A stretch of 26,665 nt of DNA from a virus, in IMG/VR virus record IMGVR_UViG_3300035698_026835, positions 1-26,665 of that record. The stretch is one strand, 5' to 3'. A model generated the notes under the pieces. It ran no database searches. It was given only the letters and a program-made list of their open reading frames with translations, and was not told the origin of the DNA. The position numbers were made by a program, and so were the translations under genes. Shown one piece after another: positions 18,765-25,917 of the stretch; the stretch's first letter is position 1, and each line of letters starts with the position of its first letter.

Positions 18765-19027
18765 TGTTTGTTATGCCTTTTGAAAGATTTAAACAAATAT
18801 ATTGGTTGGAAAAGAAAGTGTTTGTAGTTGATAATTATGATAATTGGACTTTTTATGTTAATGATGAAAAATTTATTATTAAAAGTTTTGTGAACAAATG
18901 GGGTGATGAACGGGATTTAATGTTTGAACAAACTATGTTTCATGATAAAACTAATTTGTTCTTTGTAAGCGAAGAAGTAGAGAGTTTAGAGCATATTGAT
19001 GCTTTTTTGGAAGAGGGAGAACTTTGA
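18761..19027 (+). CDS. Hypothetical protein of the head module, 88 aa
   Basis: ATG 18761 (or 18764) follows GAGGGTTGTAGA and overlaps the HNH stop. The product is aromatic-rich with beta-like strands (KVFVVDNYDNWTFYVNDEKF) and an acidic C-terminal helix. Before the HNH insertion it would have followed MuF directly. It may be a minor structural or regulatory protein; no family recognised. Confidence 0.55.
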   Translation: MMFVMPFERFKQIYWLEKKVFVVDNYDNWTFYVNDEKFIIKSFVNKWGDERDLMFEQTMFHDKTNLFFVSEEVESLEHIDAFLEEGEL

Positions 19028-19245
19028 CTGCTATAATTGATAATGAGGATCGTTTACAATTTGATAATGCTAGTAATACTAAACTTCATTATAATAATAA
19101 TGATGAACTAATTTTTATTAGTTATGAATTGTTTGATGGTCGTAATATGCGACAACAAGTTAATGATACGTCTTATACTGGGAGTACTGCGTGGGAAGCA
19201 GTTACTGCTCGTACTTTGACGTTTGGTGTGTGGAACGAACAATGA
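19024..19245 (+). CDS. Small structural-type protein, 73 aa (TTG start)
   Basis: The start is TTG 19024, with GAGGGAGAAC just upstream and a TTGA overlap with the preceding gene. The product has RLQFDNASNTKLHYNNNDEL, a repeat-like beta pattern typical of tail-fibre or receptor-binding fragments, and a YTGSTAWEAVTARTLTFGVW end. It is followed by another fibre-like gene. Receptor-binding or decoration is plausible. Confidence 0.55.
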   Translation: MTAIIDNEDRLQFDNASNTKLHYNNNDELIFISYELFDGRNMRQQVNDTSYTGSTAWEAVTARTLTFGVWNEQ

Positions 19246-19535
19246 AGCATACACATATTGTTAAAAAAATTAATGGTTGTTTTGGTTATGCACTTGGAGC
19301 GTTAGTAGACAAAAGTGGATTAAGTGGGTTTACTCAATATTATGTTCCGTTTGGAGCAAGTGATGGAAGCCTTACAGAAAGTAGTAACTTACAATTTGAT
19401 GGTACTGACTTAAAAATTGCTAGTGGTAGTAAAATTTTTTTAGATGGTGGAACTAACACTTATTTTGTTTATAATAGTACTAGTGAAAAAATAGAAATTT
19501 TTGTAAAAGGAATAAAAAAAGGTGATTGGGGATGA
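19242..19535 (+). CDS. Tail-fibre/decoration-like protein, 97 aa
   Basis: Residues ~39-70 contain ASDGSLTESSNLQFDGTDLK followed by IASGSKIFLDGG, a pattern frequent in phage tail-fibre shafts and trimeric structural proteins. The N-terminal MKHTHIVKKINGCFGYALG is unusual and contains a Cys. Start ATG 19242 in an ATGA overlap with the preceding gene. Probably a virion surface component; the exact site is unknown. Confidence 0.6.
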   Translation: MKHTHIVKKINGCFGYALGALVDKSGLSGFTQYYVPFGASDGSLTESSNLQFDGTDLKIASGSKIFLDGGTNTYFVYNSTSEKIEIFVKGIKKGDWG

Positions 19536-20074
19536 AACTTAAAATAGTTTTAATAACGTTTTTGTGCTTAATTTTATCTATGATAGTAATGGCAGATAAT
19601 TCAGATTATGATAGCAGGAATATGAATGAAAACTCAATTTATAACGTGTCTAACATTGTAATTAGTAATACTTCTGGTAGTGCTGGTTTTACTGGATTGG
19701 GAGACTTGTTTGTATTAAGTAATGCTAAAATTATGGAAGGAGTTTTTGTAGAAGCACAACAATATGGTGCAGGACTTGAAATTTCTAACAATGATTTAGT
19801 AACAACTTATAATAATGTTTTATCTGCTAATGCAACCTTAACTTCTGCAACTAAAACCATATATGATTCAGAAGCAAGTTTTAATGATACATACAAAGGA
19901 CAATTTATAAGAGTTATAAGTTCGGCAGGAATATCTTTTTCAGGAGCAACTGCTGAGATAGAAACCGTTTTTAATTCTACTCATTTAGAAGTAAGTTTTG
20001 GAAGTTTTTATTATGATTTTACTGATGCTAAACCTTATGATTGTAATGGGGCGATGTGGACGGCGTTAAGATGA
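19532..20074 (+). CDS. Secreted or virion-surface protein with signal peptide, 180 aa
   Basis: The N-terminus MKLKIVLITFLCLILSMIVM is a classical signal peptide, with likely cleavage after a following Ala (MADN). The mature part is Asn/Ser/Thr-rich with several NxS/T sequons (for example NVS, NTS, NAT, NST) and beta-like composition, suggesting an exported, possibly glycosylated protein. Its second half (NATLTSATKTIYDSEASFND...TYKGQFIRVISSAG) resembles a small beta domain also hinted at in the connector gene (25140-25360). Export is unusual for a virion-module gene. RBS GGTGATTGGGG. Confidence 0.7.
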   Translation: MKLKIVLITFLCLILSMIVMADNSDYDSRNMNENSIYNVSNIVISNTSGSAGFTGLGDLFVLSNAKIMEGVFVEAQQYGAGLEISNNDLVTTYNNVLSANATLTSATKTIYDSEASFNDTYKGQFIRVISSAGISFSGATAEIETVFNSTHLEVSFGSFYYDFTDAKPYDCNGAMWTALR

Positions 20075-20439
20075 TAGATAAGACAATAGCTTTGAGTTCG
20101 GTTTCGTTTTTGTTAATTATAATACTTGGCGGTGTTTTATTAACTGATAATAACGTATTTTTTTGTGAAGATAGGAATATAGTGATGAGTTGTGAAAAAT
20201 TAAGTGGTTATTATAGTTTAGAAAATGGAAAATGTTGGAATTCAAATGTTGGAAACAAATTGTGTAAGAGTGGTTGGTTAAAAATTAAGAAAGATGTAAT
20301 TGGTAATATAACTGAAGAACATGAAGGAATAATTAAAGAATACAAAGGTAGGGTTTGGATTTGTGAAAGTCAAGATTCTAATTCTGTTTGTATGAGAAAT
20401 GGAACGCATAAAGCGTTTAGGTTTCAGTTGGAGGAATGA
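20071..20439 (+). CDS. Cysteine-rich membrane-anchored protein, 122 aa
   Basis: A hydrophobic N-terminal helix (about 5-26, ALSSVSFLLIIILGGVLL) is followed by an ectodomain with seven Cys, including FFCEDRNIVMSCEKLSGYYS, a GKCWN and a KLCKSGWLKI segment, and a VWICESQDSNSVCM hairpin. The pattern suggests disulfides outside the cell. ATG 20071 overlaps the preceding stop. Similar Cys-rich anchored proteins occur in archaeal tailed viruses, but I cannot name a family. Confidence 0.65.
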   Translation: MIDKTIALSSVSFLLIIILGGVLLTDNNVFFCEDRNIVMSCEKLSGYYSLENGKCWNSNVGNKLCKSGWLKIKKDVIGNITEEHEGIIKEYKGRVWICESQDSNSVCMRNGTHKAFRFQLEE

Positions 20440-20748
20440 ATGAGTAAACATTATTTTAAGAGTGATGGTAATGGGGGATATAATATTGGTAAATATACTA
20501 TTTCTTTAATAGCAATAGTTGTTTTAATAATTGGTATGCTTATTCCTATTTGTGTTAGTGCTGGACGTAATAATAATCGTATTGAAAATTTAGAAAATGC
20601 TTTTGTTGAAGCTGGTCCTCGTCATACTGAAGTTATTGATAGTTTGGGAGATAATATTGAAATTAATAATATTAAGATTGCTGTAATTTTAGAAAAGTTG
20701 GATGGAATTGATAAACATTTGATAGAAATTAGTAAAAAGTTGGATTAA
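20440..20748 (+). CDS. Membrane protein with coiled-coil tail, 102 aa
   Basis: ATG directly after the previous stop, behind GGAGGA. One transmembrane helix at about 20-40 (YTISLIAIVVLIIGMLIPIC), then an RIENLENAF heptad stretch and a helical end (NNIKIAVILEKLDGIDKHLI). It completes a run of three exported or membrane proteins (19532-20748). A lysis, entry or surface role is possible. Confidence 0.6.
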   Translation: MSKHYFKSDGNGGYNIGKYTISLIAIVVLIIGMLIPICVSAGRNNNRIENLENAFVEAGPRHTEVIDSLGDNIEINNIKIAVILEKLDGIDKHLIEISKKLD

Positions 20749-20751
20749 TTC

Positions 20752-20780
20752 ATTCCGTTAGGTTTAAATAATATGAAATA
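20752..20780 (+). promoter_or_regulatory. Late-type promoter (class B) for the protease-capsid operon
   Basis: Exact 29-nt copy of 15819-15847, with TATA box TTTAAATA at 20763-20770. Initiation near 20788-20793 would give a nearly leaderless mRNA for ATG 20796, unlike the ~60-nt leader of the portal copy. Confidence 0.75.
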
Positions 20781-20795
20781 TGAGAATAGGTTAAT

Positions 20796-21821
20796 ATGAT
20801 TGATAATGATATAAAAACTAAGAGTTTTGTGTTCTATACTAATAGTGTTAATTATGAAGAAATAAGTTTTAAAGGAAAAAAGCGTTATTATGTTACTGGA
20901 TTTATTTCTACGAATGATATTGATATAGAAAATGAGGTAGTTACTGAAAAAGCTATGACTGAAATGTTAAGCGAACTTAATAGTAGAAGTGTTACTACTG
21001 ATTATGACCATGACGTTTTTCGTACTGAAAACAATAATTTGTTAGCAGTTGGTAAAATTGTGGATGCTAAACTTAAACAAAAAGGAAGCAAAGTTGGTAT
21101 TTGGGCTAAAGTAGAATTGAATAGTAGTTGGAAACGTTTTGATGAAACTGGAAAGATAGTAATGAATTTTAGTGAGTTATGGAGTAGTATTAAAGGAGGA
21201 TTTAGCAACGCTTTTAGTATTGCATTTAAGCCTTTGAAAAGTGTAACAAAAATTGTTGATGGTGTTAAGGTTAAAATGATTGACAGTCTTGAATTATTAA
21301 ATGTGGCTATTACTGGTATGCCTGTTAATAGTGGGGCTGTTATGGATGGGTATAATATGAAGAGTGTATTAAGAAATAGTATGAAAGAAGACGTTAATGA
21401 AAGTTTGGAAGTAATAAATAATAAGTTGGATGTTCTTAACTCTCGTTTAGGGAGTATAGATAATAAATCGGAGGAAAAAAAAATGAGTGAAGAAAAAGCT
21501 CCTGAGGGAGAAGATGTTAAAGAAGTAGTTGAAGATTCTGCTGTTGAAAAAAAAGAGGAAGTGGAAGAAAAACCAGAAGCTCCTGTTGAGGCAGAAGTGG
21601 AAGAGAAGGGTGAAGAAAAAGAAGAAACTGAACCTAAAGTTGATGTTGAACAAAAGTCTAAAATGGATGAAGTTCTTAAAGAACTAAAGAGTGTTACTGA
21701 TAGATTGAAAAGTCTTGAAACAAAACAAAAAAGTGGAGTTTTTAAAAGTGTCGTAGATGCTGAAGCTCCTACTGAAGAAATAAAAAAAGAAGATATTGGC
21801 ATTATAGCTAGTATAAGATAA
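20796..21821 (+). CDS. Prohead protease fused to scaffold-like tail, 341 aa
   Basis: The N-terminal ~185 residues match HK97-family prohead proteases: YYVTGFISTNDIDIENEVVT, TTDYDHD with His72, and FSNAFSIAFKP with Ser141, the likely His-Ser catalytic pair. The family is a serine protease that matures the capsid from inside. The C-terminal ~110 residues are very Glu/Lys-rich and coiled-coil, as in scaffold domains. An internal in-frame ATG with its own RBS (21483) may produce that part alone. The gene is next to the major capsid gene, as usual. Confidence 0.88.
   Translation: MIDNDIKTKSFVFYTNSVNYEEISFKGKKRYYVTGFISTNDIDIENEVVTEKAMTEMLSELNSRSVTTDYDHDVFRTENNNLLAVGKIVDAKLKQKGSKVGIWAKVELNSSWKRFDETGKIVMNFSELWSSIKGGFSNAFSIAFKPLKSVTKIVDGVKVKMIDSLELLNVAITGMPVNSGAVMDGYNMKSVLRNSMKEDVNESLEVINNKLDVLNSRLGSIDNKSEEKKMSEEKAPEGEDVKEVVEDSAVEKKEEVEEKPEAPVEAEVEEKGEEKEETEPKVDVEQKSKMDEVLKELKSVTDRLKSLETKQKSGVFKSVVDAEAPTEEIKKEDIGIIASIR
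21483..21821 (+). CDS. Probable nested scaffold protein from an internal start, 112 aa
   Basis: ATG 21483 is in frame with the protease and preceded by GGAGGAAAAAAAAATGAGT, identical to the sequence at the start of the major capsid gene (21824-21842). The product begins MSEEKAPEGEDVKEVVEDSA, is acidic and ends in a coiled coil (KMDEVLKELKSVTDRLKSLE). Phage lambda makes its scaffold (Nu3) from a similar internal start in its protease gene. The strong, duplicated RBS argues for real expression. Confidence 0.65.
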   Translation: MSEEKAPEGEDVKEVVEDSAVEKKEEVEEKPEAPVEAEVEEKGEEKEETEPKVDVEQKSKMDEVLKELKSVTDRLKSLETKQKSGVFKSVVDAEAPTEEIKKEDIGIIASIR

Positions 21822-21836
21822 TCGGAGGAAAAAAAA

Positions 21837-22961
21837 ATGAGTCAAACAGGAATAATGGATGTACAAGCAGGTAATGCTTACGCACAAAGTTTTGGGGCTA
21901 TGGCCGACAAAACAAAATATGTTGATGTTTTTAATAAAAGTTTAGATATAAGACCTAAACTTCAAGAATTTGCTAGTATGGGGCTTAAAGCTTTAAATAC
22001 TGCAACTGGTGGAAGTGGAAGTACTGATAAGGTTATGGTGCCTATTTATTTAGACCCACAAATTGTTGATCTTACTAGAAAAGAAACTCCTCTTGTAGAA
22101 TTAGTGCCTAGAGTTACTAATATGGGAATCACAGCTGATTTTAATACTATAACTGCTAAAGGTGGAGCTTTTACTCAAAGTGAAGATGCTAGTCTTAGTG
22201 AGACTAATACTACATTTGCGAGAACAAGTAAGCCTATTAAGTATTTATACAGTGTTGGAAGAGTAACTGGTCAAAGTCTTGCTGCTTATCCAAGTTATGT
22301 AATGGCTGGTATGATGCCTACTGGTGGAGACGTTGGTGGATTTAATGATGTTGGAGCACCTAATAGTAAACAATTGGAAATCTTAATTAAGACTAGAGAA
22401 ATTAGGGAATTAGAAGAAAATTTGATTGTTGCTGGTAATGCTACAACTAACGGAATTAGTGGTAATATTGGACCTGCGGGTAGTGAATTTGATGGAATAG
22501 TTCAAACATTAGGAAGTACTAACACTGTTGCTAAAGGTACAACTGCATTAAGTCTTAACGATATTAACAAATCAGTAAGATATGCTTATGATGATGGTGG
22601 AAGACCTAATTTAGCTATATGCTCAAGTGGAGTTTTTGAAGACTTACTTGGACTATTAACTGCTAAAATTGGTTATATGCAAAGTATGAAACAAGTGTTC
22701 TGGGGATTTAGTACAATAGTATTATACACTGCTGTTGGAGAAATACCAGTTGTTCAAAGTAGGTATTTAAGTAATACGAGTGGAAGCAAGGCCATATACT
22801 TTTTAGATATGAGTGTTGTAGAAATGAGAGTACTTCAAGACTTAACTTATGAAGAACTTGCTAAAACAAACGATAGTCAAAAATTTATGCTAAAACAGTA
22901 TGAAGTTTTAATTATTAGAGCACCTACATTTTGTTCTTCAATTACGGGGATATCTGCATAA
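21837..22961 (+). CDS. Major capsid protein (HK97 fold), 374 aa
   Basis: The order protease, capsid protein, small capsid proteins, connector identifies it, and the sequence agrees: a helical N-terminal arm, MVPIYLDPQIVDLTRKETPL followed by VELVPRVTNMG (about 67-97), TSKPIKYLYSVGRVTGQSLA, a long spine-like helix (KQLEILIKTREIRELEENLIVAGN), and a C-terminal VQSRYL...YFLDMSVVEMRVLQDLTYEELAKT segment typical of HK97-fold capsids. RBS GGAGG with nine A before the ATG, expected to be efficient. By my count 27 of 32 serines are AGT/AGC, matching the encoded tRNA-Ser. Confidence 0.9.
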   Translation: MSQTGIMDVQAGNAYAQSFGAMADKTKYVDVFNKSLDIRPKLQEFASMGLKALNTATGGSGSTDKVMVPIYLDPQIVDLTRKETPLVELVPRVTNMGITADFNTITAKGGAFTQSEDASLSETNTTFARTSKPIKYLYSVGRVTGQSLAAYPSYVMAGMMPTGGDVGGFNDVGAPNSKQLEILIKTREIRELEENLIVAGNATTNGISGNIGPAGSEFDGIVQTLGSTNTVAKGTTALSLNDINKSVRYAYDDGGRPNLAICSSGVFEDLLGLLTAKIGYMQSMKQVFWGFSTIVLYTAVGEIPVVQSRYLSNTSGSKAIYFLDMSVVEMRVLQDLTYEELAKTNDSQKFMLKQYEVLIIRAPTFCSSITGISA

Positions 22962-22965
22962 GATA

Positions 22966-22988
22966 TTTTTTTCCCTTAGGGGAGGAGG
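22966..22988 (+). terminator. T7 tract plus small hairpin after the capsid gene
   Basis: Seven T (22966-22972) begin 4 nt after the capsid stop, followed at once by CCC-TTA-GGG (22973-22981) and GGAGGAGG, the next gene's RBS. An oligo-T stretch is an archaeal termination signal, so this may cut the level of downstream genes; the hairpin touches the RBS. Confidence 0.4.
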
Positions 22989-22998
22989 AATAATAAAA

Positions 22999-23322
22999 AT
23001 GACAAGTGCTGTAACAGCAAGTATGCAAAATAACGGAGATTATATTGCACCTATTGGTGGTGCTGATAATGATGGATGGAAACTTGGATATATTGAAATA
23101 GGTAATAAAGGAGAAGCAGGTTGTTGGGTTACAATAGGCGATGTTACTGAAGTTAGAAATGCTGTATTAAGTTCAAATAGTGCAACTGCATCTATAATGA
23201 GTGGTGCTGCACCTCCTGCTGAAGGTGGTAAAGTAATGGATTATGCTAGTAATTTTAGTGCTAATACGTTTCTTTTACATTTAGGCGTGGGAACTAGTAG
23301 TGGACTTATAGAGTATAGATAA
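22999..23322 (+). CDS. Capsid-associated/decoration-like protein A1, 107 aa
   Basis: RBS GGGGAGGAGGAA. The product is small, beta-rich and Gly/Ser/Thr/Ala-rich (MTSAVTASMQNNGDYIAPIG...GWKLGYIEIGNKGEAGCWVT). It is paralogous to the next gene, sharing DGWKLGYIEIG/RGWKLGYINLG, VTIGDV.EV, GGKVMDYAS and FxLHxGxGTSSG. Tandem placement after the capsid gene suggests a capsid decoration or turret protein; this is inference. Confidence 0.65.
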   Translation: MTSAVTASMQNNGDYIAPIGGADNDGWKLGYIEIGNKGEAGCWVTIGDVTEVRNAVLSSNSATASIMSGAAPPAEGGKVMDYASNFSANTFLLHLGVGTSSGLIEYR

Positions 23323-23338
23323 AATGGAGGAATAGAAA

Positions 23339-23671
23339 ATGTCAATGACAAGTGCTATAACTGCAAGTATAACTGATAATGGTACTATTTTAGCTCCAAC
23401 AGGAGGAGCAGGTAATCGTGGTTGGAAGCTTGGGTATATAAATTTAGGATTCAAGGGTTCGGCTGCTTGTAATGTTACGATTGGTGACGTTGCTGAAGTT
23501 AAATGTGCTCTTTTGAGTTCGGATGGAGCTACTGCTCGTATAATTGATAATATAAGTGGTACTGCCGTAACAGGTGGTAAAGTGATGGATTATGCAAGTG
23601 ATTATGTTGATAACACTTTTATATTACATCAAGGTACTGGAACAAGTAGTGGAGTTATAGTATATAAATAA
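23339..23671 (+). CDS. Capsid-associated/decoration-like protein A2, 110 aa
   Basis: Paralogue of the preceding gene (GGWKLGYI-like, VTIGDVAEVKCALLSSDGATA, GGKVMDYASDYVDNTFILHQGTGTSSG in matching order). It starts MSMTSAITASITDNGTILAP behind GGAGGAATAGAAA. Duplication after a shared start region suggests recent expansion. Probably part of the virion surface. Confidence 0.65.
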   Translation: MSMTSAITASITDNGTILAPTGGAGNRGWKLGYINLGFKGSAACNVTIGDVAEVKCALLSSDGATARIIDNISGTAVTGGKVMDYASDYVDNTFILHQGTGTSSGVIVYK

Positions 23672-23672
23672 A

Positions 23673-23720
23673 ATGGAGGAATGAAATAAAATGGCAAGTA
23701 GAGTTACTGCAAGTTTAAGT
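23673..23720 (+). repeat. 48-nt direct repeat, copy 1
   Basis: Covers ATGGAGGAATGAAATAAA and the first ten codons of protein B1 and is identical to 24017-24064 (copy 2) at the start of protein B2. It records a gene duplication or gene conversion. Confidence 0.8.
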
Positions 23721-23975
23721 GGAGCAACAATTGGTGCTGGAAGTTCAAGTAGTGGAACTGGTTTAGTTGGAGGAGTTTATGTTGTTACAAAAGCTGCTGC
23801 ATCTGACTTTTTTACAGTACCAGATTTTACTGCAATACATTATCTTAATGGTAAATTAGAATGGACCGAAAATATTACTGCATCAGTTGATAGTACAACT
23901 GCAAATAAAGTAACGTTTAGTCCTAGCACTACTGTTGGAGTATGTACGTGTTGGATTGTTGGAACACCTGATTAA
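23691..23975 (+). CDS. Capsid-associated/decoration-like protein B1, 94 aa
   Basis: RBS GGAGGAATGAAATAAA. The product opens MASRVTASLSGATIGAGSSS and has an SDFFTVPDFTAIHYLNGKLE stretch and a CTCWIVGTPD end. It is paralogous to the gene at 24035, and its VTAS opening recalls proteins A1 and A2. Its first 48 nt of leader and coding sequence are identical to 24017-24064. Probably a minor capsid or surface protein. Confidence 0.6.
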   Translation: MASRVTASLSGATIGAGSSSSGTGLVGGVYVVTKAAASDFFTVPDFTAIHYLNGKLEWTENITASVDSTTANKVTFSPSTTVGVCTCWIVGTPD

Positions 23976-23978
23976 AAC

Positions 23979-24001
23979 AAAACCTTTTTTTGGTTTTTTT
24001 T
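23979..24001 (+). terminator. Hairpin plus T-run between the B1 and B2 genes
   Basis: AAAACC (23979-23984) can pair with GGTTTT (23992-23997) around a T7 loop, and the T-run extends to 24001. Two T-runs close together fit archaeal termination or attenuation. A new TATA-like TTATTATAATA (24007-24017) follows, but it is too close to the ATG to serve as a normal promoter. Confidence 0.5.
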
Positions 24002-24016
24002 AGTCTTTATTATAAT

Positions 24017-24064
24017 ATGGAGGAATGAAATAAAATGGCAAGTAGAGTTACTGCAAGTTTAAGT
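24017..24064 (+). repeat. 48-nt direct repeat, copy 2
   Basis: Identical to 23673-23720. The RBS, spacing and first ten codons are all conserved, so selection or recent conversion has kept the initiation region unchanged while the coding region diverged. Confidence 0.8.
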
Positions 24065-24325
24065 TGTGGAAGTATAGGAAATGGTAGTTCAAAAAGTGGA
24101 ACTGGAAGTGTTAGTGGTTATTATATTGTGACTACAACTGCTGCAAGTGATGTAGTTGGTTTTTCAGATTTTACTGCAATTCATTGGTTTAATGCTCGTA
24201 TGGGTGCTTTAACTGGTGGAACTGTTGATGTTAGTGCTAGTGTGTCTAGTATTACTGCTAACGATATTGAATGGACTGCTGTTACTGGTAGATGTACTGC
24301 TTTCGTAGTTGGAACACCTGCATAA
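24035..24325 (+). CDS. Capsid-associated/decoration-like protein B2, 96 aa
   Basis: Paralogue of B1: same MASRVTASLS opening, GSSKSGTGSVSGYYIVTTTA, FSDFTAIHWFNARMGALTGG, and a CTAFVVGTPA end matching CTCWIVGTPD. It lies beyond a possible attenuator, so its level may be lower. Probably virion-associated. Confidence 0.6.
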   Translation: MASRVTASLSCGSIGNGSSKSGTGSVSGYYIVTTTAASDVVGFSDFTAIHWFNARMGALTGGTVDVSASVSSITANDIEWTAVTGRCTAFVVGTPA

Positions 24326-24342
24326 ATTGGAGGAATAAAAAA

Positions 24343-24573
24343 ATGGTATTAAAAGTTGGAAGTATTGTTATGGCGAAAGCTCCAGATGGTAAAGCTGATG
24401 GTGAACAACGTAATGATGATGAAGGTAAAGCTTATTTTCATACGTTTACTGAAGAAGAATTAGAAGAACGTTATGGGAATAAAGAAGTTAAAGAAGAAGT
24501 AGAAGAAAAAGAAGAAGTTGTTGAAGAACCTAAAGTTAAAAAAGTTAAAAAGTTTGGTAGGAGAAAAAGATGA
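24343..24573 (+). CDS. Small acidic/basic protein, 76 aa
   Basis: ATG 24343 behind GGAGGAATAAAAAA; an in-frame longer start has no RBS. The N-terminal part (VLKVGSIVMAKAPDGKADGE) is followed by an acidic stretch (EEVEEKEEVVEEPK) and a very basic C-terminus (KKVKKFGRRKR). This polarity is common in small viral structural or linker proteins. It overlaps the next gene by ATGA. Confidence 0.55.
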   Translation: MVLKVGSIVMAKAPDGKADGEQRNDDEGKAYFHTFTEEELEERYGNKEVKEEVEEKEEVVEEPKVKKVKKFGRRKR

Positions 24574-24965
24574 GTATTAGTGTTAGAACTGTTGAAGTAA
24601 CAACTCCAAGTACGGATGTTAATGAAGCAATTGCTAGTACTGCTCGTGTTACTGCTAGTATTAATGCTAATGGTACTTTGAAAGGTGTAATAATTCAACC
24701 TAACGTGGGTGCTCAAAGACCTATTAATAACTTTCATATTTTGATTAATCAGTTTGATGTTGAAATTTTGGATTCGGGTTATTTAGGAAGGACTGCTAAC
24801 GTGTTTCAAATGCCTATTGCTGTAACTAATAGCACGGCTAGTTTTGGTAGTATTGGAACTACTGCAAGTGCTAATTATCCTGTTGCTGGACCTGTTGAAG
24901 TAATTGGTTATGGTATTGGTACAGCTCATACAATTACTGTTCAATTATTAGTTGATGATGATTAG
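24570..24965 (+). CDS. Probable structural protein, 131 aa
   Basis: RBS GTAGGAGAAAAAG. The product is rich in Thr, Ser, Ala, Val and Ile and beta in character (VEVTTPSTDVNEAIASTARV, then VTASINANGTLKGVIIQPNV). Its STARVTASI stretch echoes the VTAS openings of the four preceding proteins. A stand-alone capsid or tail-tip protein is likely; no family recognised. Confidence 0.6.
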   Translation: MSISVRTVEVTTPSTDVNEAIASTARVTASINANGTLKGVIIQPNVGAQRPINNFHILINQFDVEILDSGYLGRTANVFQMPIAVTNSTASFGSIGTTASANYPVAGPVEVIGYGIGTAHTITVQLLVDDD

Positions 24966-24974
24966 AGGTATTTT

Positions 24975-25862
24975 ATGACTACAAAGACTGCTTATGTTAG
25001 TGTGGATGATGTTAAGAACGCAGTAGATTATCCTCTTGGTGGAGATAGTCCTGTTAGTACTGCAAGTATTCAACGTTTTATTAATGAATCTACGGATGAA
25101 ATAGAAAATATTATGAATACTAAGTTTGGTAGTGTTGGTGATAGTGGTACTGCCTTTGTAAGTAGTAGTGCGTCTGTTTTTGATACTAATGCTGATTGGC
25201 AAACTGACCTTTTTGAAGATTGGATTTTGTGGGTTTATTCTGGTACTGGTAGTGGCCAATATCGTAATATAGAAAGTAATACGGGACAGACTGCAATAGT
25301 GAGTCCTGATTTTGATGTATTGCCTGATCTTACTAGTAATTATCGTATTCTTAAATTAGGATTTAGTAGTGCTGCAATTGATGGGAGTGGAACTAAAACT
25401 TTTGTAACTGAAGAAAAACCTTTTGTTGATTTAATTCGTTTAAAAGTTGATAAGACTGTTGTTAGTGCTAGTAATGTTTATCAGTATCCTAGTGGAAAAC
25501 TTATTATGAAAGATGGAAGTCAAAGTAGCGTGTTTTCTAATACTTATCCACAAATAAATGATTTAATTTATGTTTATGGCGTGTATAAAATGCCTAAAAT
25601 TATAGAAAGACTCTGCATTTGCATTTCAGGAATTAAAACACTAATCTCACAAGTCGCAGGTACCTACGACGATTTTACTACCGTTTCTCTTCCAGGTGGG
25701 TTTAATGCTAGTAAAGGAGAACCGTATACAAATCTAAAAAGTGCTTTAGATAGTTTACAAAGAGAAGCAAAAGGAATAGTTTATGGTGCTGGAAGTGGTG
25801 AACAATTAGGAGCAGACTTTAGAATAATGCCCAGTTATCCTCCCTTTTTCCGTTTTGGTTAA
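24975..25862 (+). CDS. Head-tail connector (adaptor)-like protein, 295 aa
   Basis: The opening YVSVDDVKNAVDYP followed by TASIQRFINESTDEIENIMN (about 31-50) is the helix pair of gp6/gp15-type adaptors that sit under the portal. An inserted beta region (FDTNADWQTDLFEDWILWVY...GTGSGQYRNIESNTGQTAIV...DFDVLPDLTSNYRI) follows, then a C-terminal half with a helical LCICISGIKTLISQVAGTYD and a LPGGFNASKGEPY loop. Gene order (capsid, small proteins, adaptor) supports the call. RBS GAGGTATTTT. Confidence 0.75.
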   Translation: MTTKTAYVSVDDVKNAVDYPLGGDSPVSTASIQRFINESTDEIENIMNTKFGSVGDSGTAFVSSSASVFDTNADWQTDLFEDWILWVYSGTGSGQYRNIESNTGQTAIVSPDFDVLPDLTSNYRILKLGFSSAAIDGSGTKTFVTEEKPFVDLIRLKVDKTVVSASNVYQYPSGKLIMKDGSQSSVFSNTYPQINDLIYVYGVYKMPKIIERLCICISGIKTLISQVAGTYDDFTTVSLPGGFNASKGEPYTNLKSALDSLQREAKGIVYGAGSGEQLGADFRIMPSYPPFFRFG

Positions 25863-25866
25863 AAAT

Positions 25867-25885
25867 AATAACAACATTTATATAA
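25867..25885 (+). promoter_or_regulatory. Archaeal promoter (class A) for HNH gene 2
   Basis: AATAACAACATTTATATAA is identical to the promoter at 1612-1630. TATA box at 25877-25884; the start near 25905 leaves a short leader with GGTGATA before ATG 25918. Confidence 0.75.
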
Positions 25886-25917
25886 TACAACGATTTTACT
25901 TCCATTGGTGATATAAA

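Noticed and set aside
21002-21802. Long open frame on the minus strand opposite the protease gene (266 codons)
   Set aside because: It is serine/phenylalanine/leucine-rich, as expected for the antisense of Glu/Lys/Ser-rich coding sequence, has no RBS and opposes a clear protease gene. The other minus-strand frames are rejected for the same reasons.
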